From Candidatus Gottesmanbacteria bacterium (GTDB lineage: Bacteria; Patescibacteriota; Microgenomatia; UBA10105; UBA927), in NCBI GenBank assembly GCA_016199185.1, contig JACQHE010000010.1:1-25391 (forward strand): a stretch of DNA of 25,391 bases, written 5' to 3'. Every line of letters starts with the position of its first letter. Position 1 is the stretch's first letter. Position numbers and translations under genes: made by a program. Shown one piece after another: positions 13,905 through 20,663 of the stretch. The notes beneath the pieces were generated by a model. It saw only the letters and a list, made by a program, of their open reading frames with translations. It ran no database searches and was not told the DNA's origin.

Positions 13905-14589
13905 CAAGCGTGTTGGGTTTCTCTTCACTTTGGTCCACGGGGGGAGCATGCGCCCCACCTGAAAGAACCGTCCGCTGCGCCGTGAAGCTGGGCTGATTGG
14001 CAAACTTTTTGCCGCGGACTGTCTCCCGAAGCATGATCGTCAGTGATTTTTTGGCGACCCCTTTGACGATCGCCTGATAGCGGTTGCCGGAAGCGATCAG
14101 TTTAATGAGTTTGAATGATACGTCATCGGGAAGGGCGGCAACGTACGTGTTGGGGGCAGCGCGCACTTCCACGCAGTGGTTCCTCGGTTTGAGGATAAGC
14201 TCCGATCCCGGAGAAAGCGCGCCCAGCGTCTGCGTAGGCGCCAGGTGAACGCAGGAGACGAGTTTGGTGACCCCGGGTTCTTCCAAAAATGACAGCGGCG
14301 TGACGTGGTTGGGCGGACCATCGCCGATTGGCTGTTTTCGTGCGGATGAAACATTCTTGATATGCTTGTGCGCGATTTGATTGTACGGGTCCAGTTTCAG
14401 CACGCGTCCGAATGTGGCTTTGGCGATAGTGCGTTTCCCCATCTGTGCATAGGCAAAGCCCAGGCGGTTGAGAGTGGCGATATCGTTTTTGCTCTCTTTG
14501 AGGATGAGGGTATTGATACGGATGGCGTCTTTCCAGTTGTGAGAAAGTGCGGCGGTGATGGCGGCTTCGGCAGTGGGGGAGTCAGCCAT
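13852..14589 (-). CDS. TPR-repeat protein with conserved C-terminal domain
   Basis: 245 residues from the ATG at 14589. Residues ~10-75 form about two TPR helix pairs (NDIATLNRLGFAYAQMGKR, then AKATFGRVLKLDP). The C-terminal part (LEEPGVTKLVSCVHL, then NTYVAALPDDVSFKLIKLI and YQAIVKGVAKKSLTIMLRET) resembles a beta-rich domain common in CPR TPR proteins. The tail is acidic and low-complexity. A promoter with TTGACT (14629-14634), an 18-base spacer and TACACT (14605-14610) lies upstream. The gene is divergent from yebC and overlaps the LytR_C gene by 53 bases at the 3' end. Confidence 0.8.
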   Translation of the reverse strand: MADSPTAEAAITAALSHNWKDAIRINTLILKESKNDIATLNRLGFAYAQMGKRTIAKATFGRVLKLDPYNQIAHKHIKNVSSARKQPIGDGPPNHVTPLSFLEEPGVTKLVSCVHLAPTQTLGALSPGSELILKPRNHCVEVRAAPNTYVAALPDDVSFKLIKLIASGNRYQAIVKGVAKKSLTIMLRETVRGKKFANQPSFTAQRTVLSGGAHAPPVDQSEEKPNTLATGEDEEQNDSPTQGEP

Positions 14590-14604
14590 AGGATGCAATG
14601 AGGC

Positions 14605-14634
14605 AGTGTAGCGGGTTTGGTTGAGAAAAGTCAA
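14605..14634 (-). promoter_or_regulatory. Promoter of the TPR gene
   Basis: Minus strand: TTGACT at 14634-14629, 18-base spacer, TACACT at 14610-14605, 15 bases before the ATG at 14589. Confidence 0.55.
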
Positions 14635-14652
14635 TAGAGGAAGTAGAATACT

Positions 14653-14715
14653 AGCTGTCAGTCGTCAGCTTTCAGCTGTCAGACGATCTGATAGCTGAGG
14701 GCTGATAGCTGAGGA
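14653..14715. repeat. Island of nine in-register heptamers just before yebC
   Basis: AGCTGTC, AGTCGTC, AGCTTTC, AGCTGTC, AGACGAT, CTGATAG, CTGAGGG, CTGATAG, CTGAGGA in one 7-base register, 63 bases in all. The first four and last four units form opposed arms (for example AGCTGTCAG against CTGATAGCT, with G-T pairs) around a short centre, so an RNA hairpin is possible. The final unit supplies GAGGA, the apparent Shine-Dalgarno of yebC, 6 bases before its ATG. Confidence 0.9.
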
Positions 14716-14721
14716 CTTTTT

Positions 14722-15258
14722 ATGAGCGGGCACTCAAAATGGAGTAAAGTCAAACATCAAAAGGCCGTGAGCGACGCGGTGAAGGGAAAACTTTTTACCA
14801 AGGCGGCACACGCTATTGCCATCGCCATACGTGAAGGCGGGGGAGTGGGCGATCCCGTGGGCAACTTTAAGCTCCGACTCGCCATCGAAAAAGCCCGCGC
14901 GGTCAACATGCCCAAGGAACATATCGACCGCGCCATTGCGCGCGCGATCGGGCAAGGGGGAGAGGCGCTTGAACGGATCACCTACGAAGGGTACGGACCG
15001 GGAGGAACGGCGCTCCTTATCGAGACGGCGACGGATAACCGGCAGCGTACTGTTTCGATTATCCGGAATATGCTTTCAGCCCACGGTGGGGGACTGGGAT
15101 CGCCGGGATCAGCTCAATACGCGTTTGAGGAGTCAGGCGATGGCTATCGGGCAAAAATTGTCATACCCGTATCGGATGATCAACGGGAAAAGCTTTCGGC
15201 GATGGTCGATGCGCTTGAAGCGTTTGATGATGTTTTGCGTGTGTTTGTCAACGTATGA
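14722..15258 (+). CDS. yebC: YebC/TACO1-family protein, internally shortened
   Basis: 178 residues. Starts with the family signature SGHSKWSKVKHQKAVSDAVK and continues through REGGG, NMPKEHIDRAI, ITYEGYGPGGTA, ETATDNRQRT and HGGGLGSPGSAQYAFE. Normal YebC proteins have about 240 residues; here the middle domain that usually follows (the GAEDVE-type block) is missing and the sequence goes directly to a final segment, MVDALEAFDDVLRVFVNV, which matches the normal C-terminal end. YebC/TACO1 proteins act in translation of difficult motifs such as polyproline and some are called regulators. It overlaps the next gene by ATGA. Confidence 0.92.
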   Translation: MSGHSKWSKVKHQKAVSDAVKGKLFTKAAHAIAIAIREGGGVGDPVGNFKLRLAIEKARAVNMPKEHIDRAIARAIGQGGEALERITYEGYGPGGTALLIETATDNRQRTVSIIRNMLSAHGGGLGSPGSAQYAFEESGDGYRAKIVIPVSDDQREKLSAMVDALEAFDDVLRVFVNV

Positions 15259-16079
15259 ATGTCCTTCGGAAATACGCCCGCCGGTGGGAGCGACGGATTG
15301 TTCTCACCAAGCGCCAACAGTTCGTCGTTATAACGCTTACTCTTACGGGAGGACTCATCGTGACCCAGGTCGTACCGACGGAACTTCGCTACCCCTTGGT
15401 TGGGATTTTTAGCATCGCGACGTACCTTTTCTCCGCCTTTGGCTTGCGGGAAGATTTGCGCGGGGCCGAGTGGGTGACTCTTCTGACGTTGCCGACGCTG
15501 TTTACCGCGGCGGCCCTGCTGTTCTATTTTCTCCTGCCGGTGCGGTGGTTGACCCGGCTTCCGGTGGCGGCCGCTTACGCCGTCGGGATGTACGCGCTGC
15601 TTCTGACGGAAAACATCTATAATGTGGCGGCGCAGCGTAGCATCGCCCTTCTTCGTGCGGCCCGTTCCGTAGGGTTTCTTCTCACACTGGTCACGTATTT
15701 TCTCCTCGTCTCCACGATACTTTCGTTTCGGCTCGCCGTCGGGTGGACGAGCGTTGCCGTCGGCGCGGTCACGTTCCTTCTTACGCTTCAGGCTCTATGG
15801 GCGGTTGAACTTGAACCGCGGGTGAGTGCTCGAGCGTGGCAGGTAAGCGGGGCAATGACGATAGTCATGAGCGAACTTGCCTGGGTATTTGGCTTTTGGC
15901 CCGTGCAACAGACCCTTATCGTGCTTTTTTTGACGACGATGCTGTACTGCACGGTGGGAATGGCCCAGGCGTATATAGAGGACAAGCTCTACAAAAAGAC
16001 GGCAATTGAATTTGGTAGTGTAGCGATCATCGTATTTGTCATTCTTTCGATAGCAACAAGATGGAGAGGGTTTGTGTAG
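15255..16079 (+). CDS. Polytopic membrane protein of unknown function
   Basis: 274 residues with about eight hydrophobic segments and a basic N-terminus (RKYARRWERRIVLTKRQQ). No transporter or enzyme motif recognised. ATGA overlap with yebC means the two are translated together, an odd pairing with no functional link I can name. It is the last gene before a 716-base non-coding stretch. Confidence 0.8.
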   Translation: MNVLRKYARRWERRIVLTKRQQFVVITLTLTGGLIVTQVVPTELRYPLVGIFSIATYLFSAFGLREDLRGAEWVTLLTLPTLFTAAALLFYFLLPVRWLTRLPVAAAYAVGMYALLLTENIYNVAAQRSIALLRAARSVGFLLTLVTYFLLVSTILSFRLAVGWTSVAVGAVTFLLTLQALWAVELEPRVSARAWQVSGAMTIVMSELAWVFGFWPVQQTLIVLFLTTMLYCTVGMAQAYIEDKLYKKTAIEFGSVAIIVFVILSIATRWRGFV

Positions 16080-16276
16080 GGGAGAGGGAACTGATATAGT
16101 TTGATATTATTAACTATAGGACTATGTGGATAATTAATTTCACGACATCCGAAGCTACTTTTCACAAAGTATACTTCGCATCCGTTGAACACATAATGTG
16201 TGCGTAAAAATTGTAGTTTAGATTGTTACTACGCTCTATATCATAACGCACCATACACAAATAGTCTCCGGATTCT

Positions 16277-16309
16277 AGCTTCGAAAATTGGAGTGTGGAG
16301 CATAAGAAC
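16277..16309. repeat. Imperfect direct repeat, copy 1 of 2
   Basis: Matches 16364-16396 at 26 of 33 positions. Both begin AGC(T/C)TCGAAA and end with the identical 14 bases TGGAGCATAAGAAC. Confidence 0.75.
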
Positions 16310-16363
16310 AATCTAAATAAGACCGAAAACGGTATCAAAAAACCTTGCGAGGTGGTATACATT

Positions 16364-16396
16364 AGCCTCGAAAGTATTTGTTTGGAGCATAAGAAC
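16364..16396. repeat. Imperfect direct repeat, copy 2 of 2
   Basis: Second copy, offset by 87 bases from 16277-16309; the divergent part lies between two conserved blocks. Confidence 0.75.
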
Positions 16397-16624
16397 GGTC
16401 TATCTTGAACACGCTATAAAACACCCGAAAGAGGATTTTGAGCGTAGCGAACCGGCACCGATGTTTTTGCAGAAAGCTGCACTACGGTGCAAAAAGACTT
16501 CGACGGCCAATACAAGGCGCGTCCGGCAGAGTGGTCGTTTGACTTCCCTTACCGTTGACCGCTTGCCAGCGATGTTCGGTAGGACAAGGAAGGTAGGGTG
16601 TAAAATCCATCTAGTCGCACAATA

Positions 16625-16664
16625 ATACTTTTACGACGTCACGGTGTGACGTTCGTAAAAGTAT
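16625..16664. terminator. Long hairpin (upstream of two)
   Basis: ATACTTTTACGACGTCAC (16625-16642) pairs with 16646-16664 with a single bulge and a 3-base loop. Lies beyond the 3' end of the minus-strand gene at 16796; may be part of its terminator region or a mobile hairpin. Confidence 0.5.
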
Positions 16665-16665
16665 A

Positions 16666-16708
16666 GGCACATTTTACGTACGTCCTTTGGACGTCGTAAT
16701 AATGTGCC
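16666..16708. terminator. Long hairpin (downstream of two)
   Basis: 20-base arms (16666-16685 and 16689-16708), GGCACATT...ACGTCC against GGACGT...AATGTGCC, with two single-base bulges and a TTT loop. It is one base from the other hairpin and about 88 bases past the stop of the TIM-barrel gene on the minus strand. Confidence 0.55.
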
Positions 16709-16795
16709 TTTAAATGTTTCTTATTGAGACATATATTCTTCTATCTCCTCCCAAAACAAGCCGTCCTGGGGCACTACAGAGGCTCTGTTTTGAGG

Positions 16796-17719
16796 CTAAT
16801 ATCCCAGGGCTTCGGCGAGGATGTTTTGGGCCAAGAAGTAGTTCTCGGTATGGTATCTGTTGGGTTCGGTTAGTATCCAGACATCGTCACGACCTGTAAA
16901 CAATCGTAGCAGTTCTATCATTTGTTTCTTGTTCGGGACTGCTTGGTTCGTATCAAATAACGGATGATCAAGCGTGTTGTGAAAATCGGTTCCGTTGTAC
17001 GGCGGTGTCACAAATCCCATATGGATGAGTCGTGTTTGTTTTGCCAATCGTTGTGTTTTGCCCAGGAGATGATGCCATACGGTCTGTTGATTATTAGCGG
17101 CGATTGCTGCCGTATGCCCAAAGTCGTTGGCAACCCACAGTCCGGCTTTTGCCGCGGCTTCAATGGCCTCTACCGGCAATTCGTAAACATTCGTTATTTT
17201 ATCTGGGTCGTTTCGAGCAGCGTGATCATACCAACCCATAACCACACGCGAGGGAACGGTCTCGATAGTAAAAACGATACCGTGATCCTGTGCGTATTCA
17301 TCGAGTACTTGAGCATTTTCGACAAACAGCGGGATAGCTTGGTCAAACGGTATGGGTGCTGATCGAAGATCCATTCGGTTCGCATCAAAGTCTATGCTGA
17401 CGCGTGCGGCGCATCCGGGGTGGACATTGACGTATTGGAAATCGTGGTGTGCTGCGATATCTATAGTTTTTTTCATCATGGATAGCGATTGGTTGACAAG
17501 ATCGGGGTCCGGGTATGCAATATTCGTCCATGTGCCGTCAGGAAGCGCGCCCCAGAAATGCAAACCAACCTGCATACGACGGCGTTTGAGTTCGTCAAAA
17601 AGCTCTGTATAGTCATCTGCCCGTGAAATGTTAAACCAGACCTCGGCAAACGGAGCGCGGGTTTGCTCTAAATCCAAGAAACTCTGCTTCTGCGGCCCGA
17701 CTTTGATACCTAACGTCAT
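16796..17719 (-). CDS. TIM-barrel sugar-phosphate isomerase/epimerase-like protein (xylose-isomerase-like/AP-endonuclease-2 fold)
   Basis: 307 residues in the pattern of the AP-endonuclease-2/sugar isomerase superfamily: alternating strands and helices, with likely metal ligands in FTIETVPS (Glu), ANDFGHTA (Asp, His), RLIHMGF (His) and WILTEPN (Glu). VGLHFWG and YVNVHPG give further histidines facing the barrel centre. Substrate cannot be deduced. It stands alone on the minus strand; the -10 box TATACT (17726-17731, minus) is only 6 bases from the ATG, so the message is likely leaderless. It is divergent from the recombinase gene. Confidence 0.82.
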   Translation of the reverse strand: MTLGIKVGPQKQSFLDLEQTRAPFAEVWFNISRADDYTELFDELKRRRMQVGLHFWGALPDGTWTNIAYPDPDLVNQSLSMMKKTIDIAAHHDFQYVNVHPGCAARVSIDFDANRMDLRSAPIPFDQAIPLFVENAQVLDEYAQDHGIVFTIETVPSRVVMGWYDHAARNDPDKITNVYELPVEAIEAAAKAGLWVANDFGHTAAIAANNQQTVWHHLLGKTQRLAKQTRLIHMGFVTPPYNGTDFHNTLDHPLFDTNQAVPNKKQMIELLRLFTGRDDVWILTEPNRYHTENYFLAQNILAEALGY

Positions 17720-17725
17720 TGGCTT

Positions 17726-17763
17726 AGTATATCAGACTTGACAATCGGGCTACGTCGTACAAT
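17726..17763. promoter_or_regulatory. Divergent promoters between the TIM-barrel and recombinase genes
   Basis: Minus strand: TATACT (17726-17731), 6 bases before the ATG at 17719. Plus strand: TTGACA (17738-17743) and TACAAT (17758-17763), 9 bases before the ATG at 17773; the plus-strand spacer is 14 bases, shorter than ideal. Neither gene has a Shine-Dalgarno. Confidence 0.5.
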
Positions 17764-17772
17764 TATGGATAT

Positions 17773-18669
17773 ATGGATCTTTGGAAGCTTTTGAAAGATT
17801 TCCTCGAATACCTTGAATTGGAACGCAATGTTTCCAAGCTCACTATCCGTAATTATAAGCACTATATGGAGCGGTTTTTGGCTTTCCTTGGCTCCCAATC
17901 CCCTACTCCGGCCATGATCACTCCGGAAAAAATACGCGAGTATCGCCTATTTCTATCGCGCTACGTGGATCCCGCGGGCATCAGTCTTAAGCGGATCACG
18001 CAAAACTATCACCTGATTGCCCTTCGCAGCTTCCTCAAGTTTCTCATCAAGCGCGGGATTAAGGTCGTGCCGCCGGAAACCATTGAGCTGGGGAAAGCGG
18101 AGAGCAGGAGTATCAAATTTTTGGAGAGAGAACAGATCGAGCGGTTATTAAACCAGCCCGAGACTGCCCGCGATAAAGCCATTTTAGAAGTGCTCTTTTC
18201 GACGGGACTGCGAGTTTCAGAGCTGGTCAAACTCAACCGCGATCAAATTAATTTGGAACGCCGCGAATTTGGCGTTATTGGTAAAGGCAGACGCCCAAGG
18301 GTTGTATTTCTGTCCGACACGGCAGTTAGTTGGCTTAAAAAATATCTTGAAAAACGAGATGATCTATGGAAGCCCTTATTTATCCGTTACAGCGGGAAAA
18401 AACCATCGGAAAGCGACGAATCCCGAAGGCTGACCGCGCGAAGCGTCCAGCGGCTCGTGGAAAAATATGTGAAGAAAGCCCGACTACCGGTAAAAATTAC
18501 CCCGCACGGACTCCGACACAGTTTTGCGACGGATCTTCTCTCAAGCGGGGCTGATCTTCGGGCGATCCAAGAACTCCTCGGACATAAAAACGTTTCGACC
18601 ACTCAAATCTATACCCACATTACGAATCCACAACTGCGAGAAATACATCAGAAATTTCATAGAAAATGA
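17773..18669 (+). CDS. xerC: Tyrosine recombinase, XerC/XerD type
   Basis: 298 residues: an N-terminal SAM-like core-binding domain (1-95) and a catalytic domain with the full set of tyrosine recombinase residues: R147 (STGLRVSEL), K171 (GKGRRPR), H245 and R248 (HGLRHSFAT), H271 (LLGHKNVSTT) and Y280 (QIYTHI). Length and the C-terminal end are those of chromosomal Xer proteins, which resolve chromosome dimers at dif; no dif-like site was identified here, and an integrase role cannot be excluded. ATGA overlap with the ATP-grasp gene. Probably the only Xer protein of the cell, given the small genome (inference). Confidence 0.93.
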   Translation: MDLWKLLKDFLEYLELERNVSKLTIRNYKHYMERFLAFLGSQSPTPAMITPEKIREYRLFLSRYVDPAGISLKRITQNYHLIALRSFLKFLIKRGIKVVPPETIELGKAESRSIKFLEREQIERLLNQPETARDKAILEVLFSTGLRVSELVKLNRDQINLERREFGVIGKGRRPRVVFLSDTAVSWLKKYLEKRDDLWKPLFIRYSGKKPSESDESRRLTARSVQRLVEKYVKKARLPVKITPHGLRHSFATDLLSSGADLRAIQELLGHKNVSTTQIYTHITNPQLREIHQKFHRK

Positions 18670-19661
18670 ACATCGTCGTTTTATACAGTCTTCCTACCCG
18701 TCGCGCTTTGGCTACTCCGTTTAAGGCGACGGATGAGGATACGAAAGATTCAGCAGAAGAGGTTGCGGCGGCTCTGACGACAAAAGGCGCTCGCGTCGTC
18801 CTGGTTCCCGTCAGCGAAGACACGATTGAGACGATTGAGGGAGTGAGCGCCGATTGTATCTTTAATCTCATCGAATGGGACGGCCTGGACACGCCGCTTT
18901 TTCTTAAAGCATTGGGTCTTGTAGAGGCGCGCGGCATCCCGTTTACCGGTCCGGGTTTAACTACGATGACCAAGCTCACCGATAAAGTGAAGATGAAGGA
19001 AGCATTAGATATCGCTGGTATCCCTACGCCGCGCTGGCAGCTCTTCACGAACGGCAGTGAGCCCGTGCGGGGTGGTTTTATCTACCCCGTCATCATGAAG
19101 CTTGCGTGGGAACATTGCAGCGTGGGGCTCACGAGAAACGCAATTATTGATCGACCGGAAGAACTTCCTCCAAACGTTATGGAACACATCGGTACGTTTC
19201 ACCAGTCGGTGTATGTGGAAGAGTTTATCGAAGGCCGCGAGTTTCAGGTGACGGTGCTTGAGGAAAACGGCGTACCGGCCGTGTTGCCGGCAGCGGAGAT
19301 TGTGTTTGTTAAACCCGGGAAGGATAGCTTCTTAACATTTGAGAGTCGGTGGGATGAGGAGCACCCGGATTATCACCTCTCCCGCGTAAAAAAGGCAGAC
19401 GTCTCGGCGACCCTCAAGACTCGTCTCGAGGAAATCAGTCTCGCAGCGCATCATACGCTCGAGTTTCGCGATTACAGCAGGATGGACATTCGAGTCAGAG
19501 GCGAGAACCCCTTTATCCTAGAGGCCAACGCCAATCCGGGTCTTGGAGATGACGAAGACTACGGCATGACGGTCTCCTACAAAGCCGCAGGAATGACATT
19601 TGCTGATTTTATCTGGAAGATTGTCAAGTCGTGCCTGCACAGATCTACGAGTGTGCGATAA
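18666..19661 (+). CDS. ATP-grasp ligase, D-alanine--D-alanine ligase-like
   Basis: 331 residues with Ddl layout: an N-terminal Rossmann-like domain, then FTGPGLTTMTKLTDKVKMKE (start of the ATP-grasp domain), IMKLAWEHCSVGL (ATP lysine and loop), VYVEEFIEGREFQVTVL, and the metal-binding end RMDIRVRGENPFILEANANPG. In true Ddl the last motif reads EVNT-PG; here EANANPG, and the DG...QG-LE motif is replaced by EWDGLDTPLF. It is therefore Ddl-like; making D-Ala-D-Ala for peptidoglycan is the likeliest role, but another amino-acid ligase is possible. Overlaps xerC by 4 bases and the convergent coiled-coil gene by 17. Confidence 0.85.
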   Translation: MNIVVLYSLPTRRALATPFKATDEDTKDSAEEVAAALTTKGARVVLVPVSEDTIETIEGVSADCIFNLIEWDGLDTPLFLKALGLVEARGIPFTGPGLTTMTKLTDKVKMKEALDIAGIPTPRWQLFTNGSEPVRGGFIYPVIMKLAWEHCSVGLTRNAIIDRPEELPPNVMEHIGTFHQSVYVEEFIEGREFQVTVLEENGVPAVLPAAEIVFVKPGKDSFLTFESRWDEEHPDYHLSRVKKADVSATLKTRLEEISLAAHHTLEFRDYSRMDIRVRGENPFILEANANPGLGDDEDYGMTVSYKAAGMTFADFIWKIVKSCLHRSTSVR

Positions 19662-19998
19662 AACGACCCGTATGACCTTTGAGTTCTTCAAACTCGCGAC
19701 GACTCGGCGTAGACGTTGCAAGTCTGCCAAACATAGCAAAAATTTCTGTGCGGTGCTTGCCCATACGAAGTTTGAGCCGCCGCTCAAGGTGTAAGAGCGA
19801 TTCCTGCATTTTCTTATCCTGACGCCCCTCCATGGCTTTGAGATCCTCTTTCGTGGCATACTTTTTATCCTGACGCCCCTCCATGGCTTTGAGATCCTCC
19901 CTGGTTGCAAATTGCTTAAGATCCTCCTTGGTTGCAACGCCGAGGTCTTTGAATACTGATTTGAGGTCGTCTCTCGTGAGGGGTTTGGCGTTTGCCAT
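19645..19998 (-). CDS. Coiled-coil protein with 17-residue tandem repeats
   Basis: 117 residues from the ATG at 19998. Starts ANAKPLTRDDLKSVFKDLGV and then repeats (F/Y)AT(R/K)EDLKAMEGRQDKK twice, preceded by a partial copy (VATKEDLKQ). The rest is a charged helix rich in Arg, Lys and Glu. Likely a long coiled coil; role unknown. The -10 box TATACT (20008-20013, minus) is 9 bases before the ATG with no Shine-Dalgarno. Its 3' end overlaps the Ddl-like gene by 17 bases. Confidence 0.75.
   Translation of the reverse strand: MANAKPLTRDDLKSVFKDLGVATKEDLKQFATREDLKAMEGRQDKKYATKEDLKAMEGRQDKKMQESLLHLERRLKLRMGKHRTEIFAMFGRLATSTPSRREFEELKGHTGRFIAHS
19814..19915 (-). repeat. 51-base tandem repeat in the coiled-coil gene
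   Basis: Two near-identical 51-base units (TTATCCTGACGCCCCTCCAT starts at 19814 and again at 19865) plus a partial third; 51 bases give 17 residues, so copy number can change without a frameshift. Confidence 0.85.
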
Positions 19999-20007
19999 AG
20001 TAGGGGC

Positions 20008-20013
20008 AGTATA
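20008..20013 (-). promoter_or_regulatory. -10 box (TATACT) for the coiled-coil gene
   Basis: Minus-strand TATACT, 9 bases before the ATG at 19998; TTGCAA at 20032-20037 (minus) with an 18-base spacer is a fair -35. Confidence 0.5.
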
Positions 20014-20040
20014 GAACAGGGCATCTTGGATTTGCAATGA

Positions 20041-20643
20041 TCAGTTTTCCCGAGGCAGAAAAAGTTTTGCTGTGGTCGTTTTGAACTTCGGGAGATTGGT
20101 CTCGTCTTTGGCAATCACCATGAGGAGCTGCTCCTGCCAGCGACGGACGAGCTTGAACTCTTTCATCCCCTTTTTGATCTTTTTTCTTTTGAGATCATAG
20201 TCCATCCAGCGGTCGCGAAACTCCTTCCACGGGTAGGACTTTTTTTTGCCGCTTGCGCTGTCCAGAAGGACGATCCGGCTGTTGCGCGCGGAGTAGCTCG
20301 TGACGACTGCCCAGTGGCCGGAGTCCGGATGCGGATGTTCTTTTGCGTCCAGATCGTAGAGGTACGAGACGAGTACCGCCCGCGGCGCGTTGGGCGAGTA
20401 TTTAAGCGCCCCTTGGAGATGGTGAAGTGTGGCGAACTCTACGACGAGTGTCCCAAACCCCAGCTTGGTGATAGCGGCGACCATGTTTTTGGTCGACGTT
20501 CCGTTGCGGTTGGTTTTGCATAGTTCGATAAGCGAGTCAAGCGATTTGCGTTTCCCTAAAATTGCCAGCGCAGACTTAAGAGCCGCCGGCCCGCAGGTGG
20601 TGTCATCCGGTTGTCGAATTGGTGTGACGTGCGTTCTTCCCAT
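20041..20643 (-). CDS. C39-like papain-fold cysteine peptidase
   Basis: 200 residues from the ATG at 20643. The active-site pattern of C39 peptidases is clear: Q11, C17 (QPDDTTCGPAAL), H110 (SGHWAVVTSYS) and D128 (IVLLDSASG). Free-standing C39 domains cut double-glycine leaders or act as house-cleaning proteases; here there is no ABC transporter fusion and no signal peptide, so the substrate is unknown. An upstream in-frame start at 20700 lies inside folD and is less likely. It begins 20 bases after folD and may be its operon partner. Confidence 0.82.
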   Translation of the reverse strand: MGRTHVTPIRQPDDTTCGPAALKSALAILGKRKSLDSLIELCKTNRNGTSTKNMVAAITKLGFGTLVVEFATLHHLQGALKYSPNAPRAVLVSYLYDLDAKEHPHPDSGHWAVVTSYSARNSRIVLLDSASGKKKSYPWKEFRDRWMDYDLKRKKIKKGMKEFKLVRRWQEQLLMVIAKDETNLPKFKTTTAKLFLPREN

Positions 20644-20663
20644 AGGAAAAATAGAGCGCGGGA

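Larger units (their letters stand above)
16080..16795. other. 716-base AT-rich region without a credible gene; candidate structured RNA
   Basis: No open reading frame here looks real. It holds an 87-base-offset direct repeat (16277-16309 and 16364-16396), a hairpin with TTTTTGCA/TGCAAAAA arms (16464-16471, 16488-16495) with an alternative GCACCG/CGGTGC pairing, and two adjacent long hairpins (16625-16708). I searched by eye for tRNA, tmRNA, RNase P and SRP RNA signatures and found none. Confidence 0.5.

Noticed and set aside
14653..14715. The heptamer arrays as a mini-CRISPR or iteron origin.
   Set aside because: Units are contiguous without spacers, differ between loci, and lie partly inside coding genes; no cas or replication gene is near.
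16162..16362. A 66-codon minus-strand frame in the AT-rich non-coding region.
   Set aside because: No start signal, low-complexity content, and it runs through one of the direct repeats.
16520..16600. GGCAGAGTGGTCG resembles the D-arm of a tRNA-Leu/Ser.
   Set aside because: No matching acceptor stem, anticodon arm or TTCGA-type T-loop could be found around it; chance similarity.
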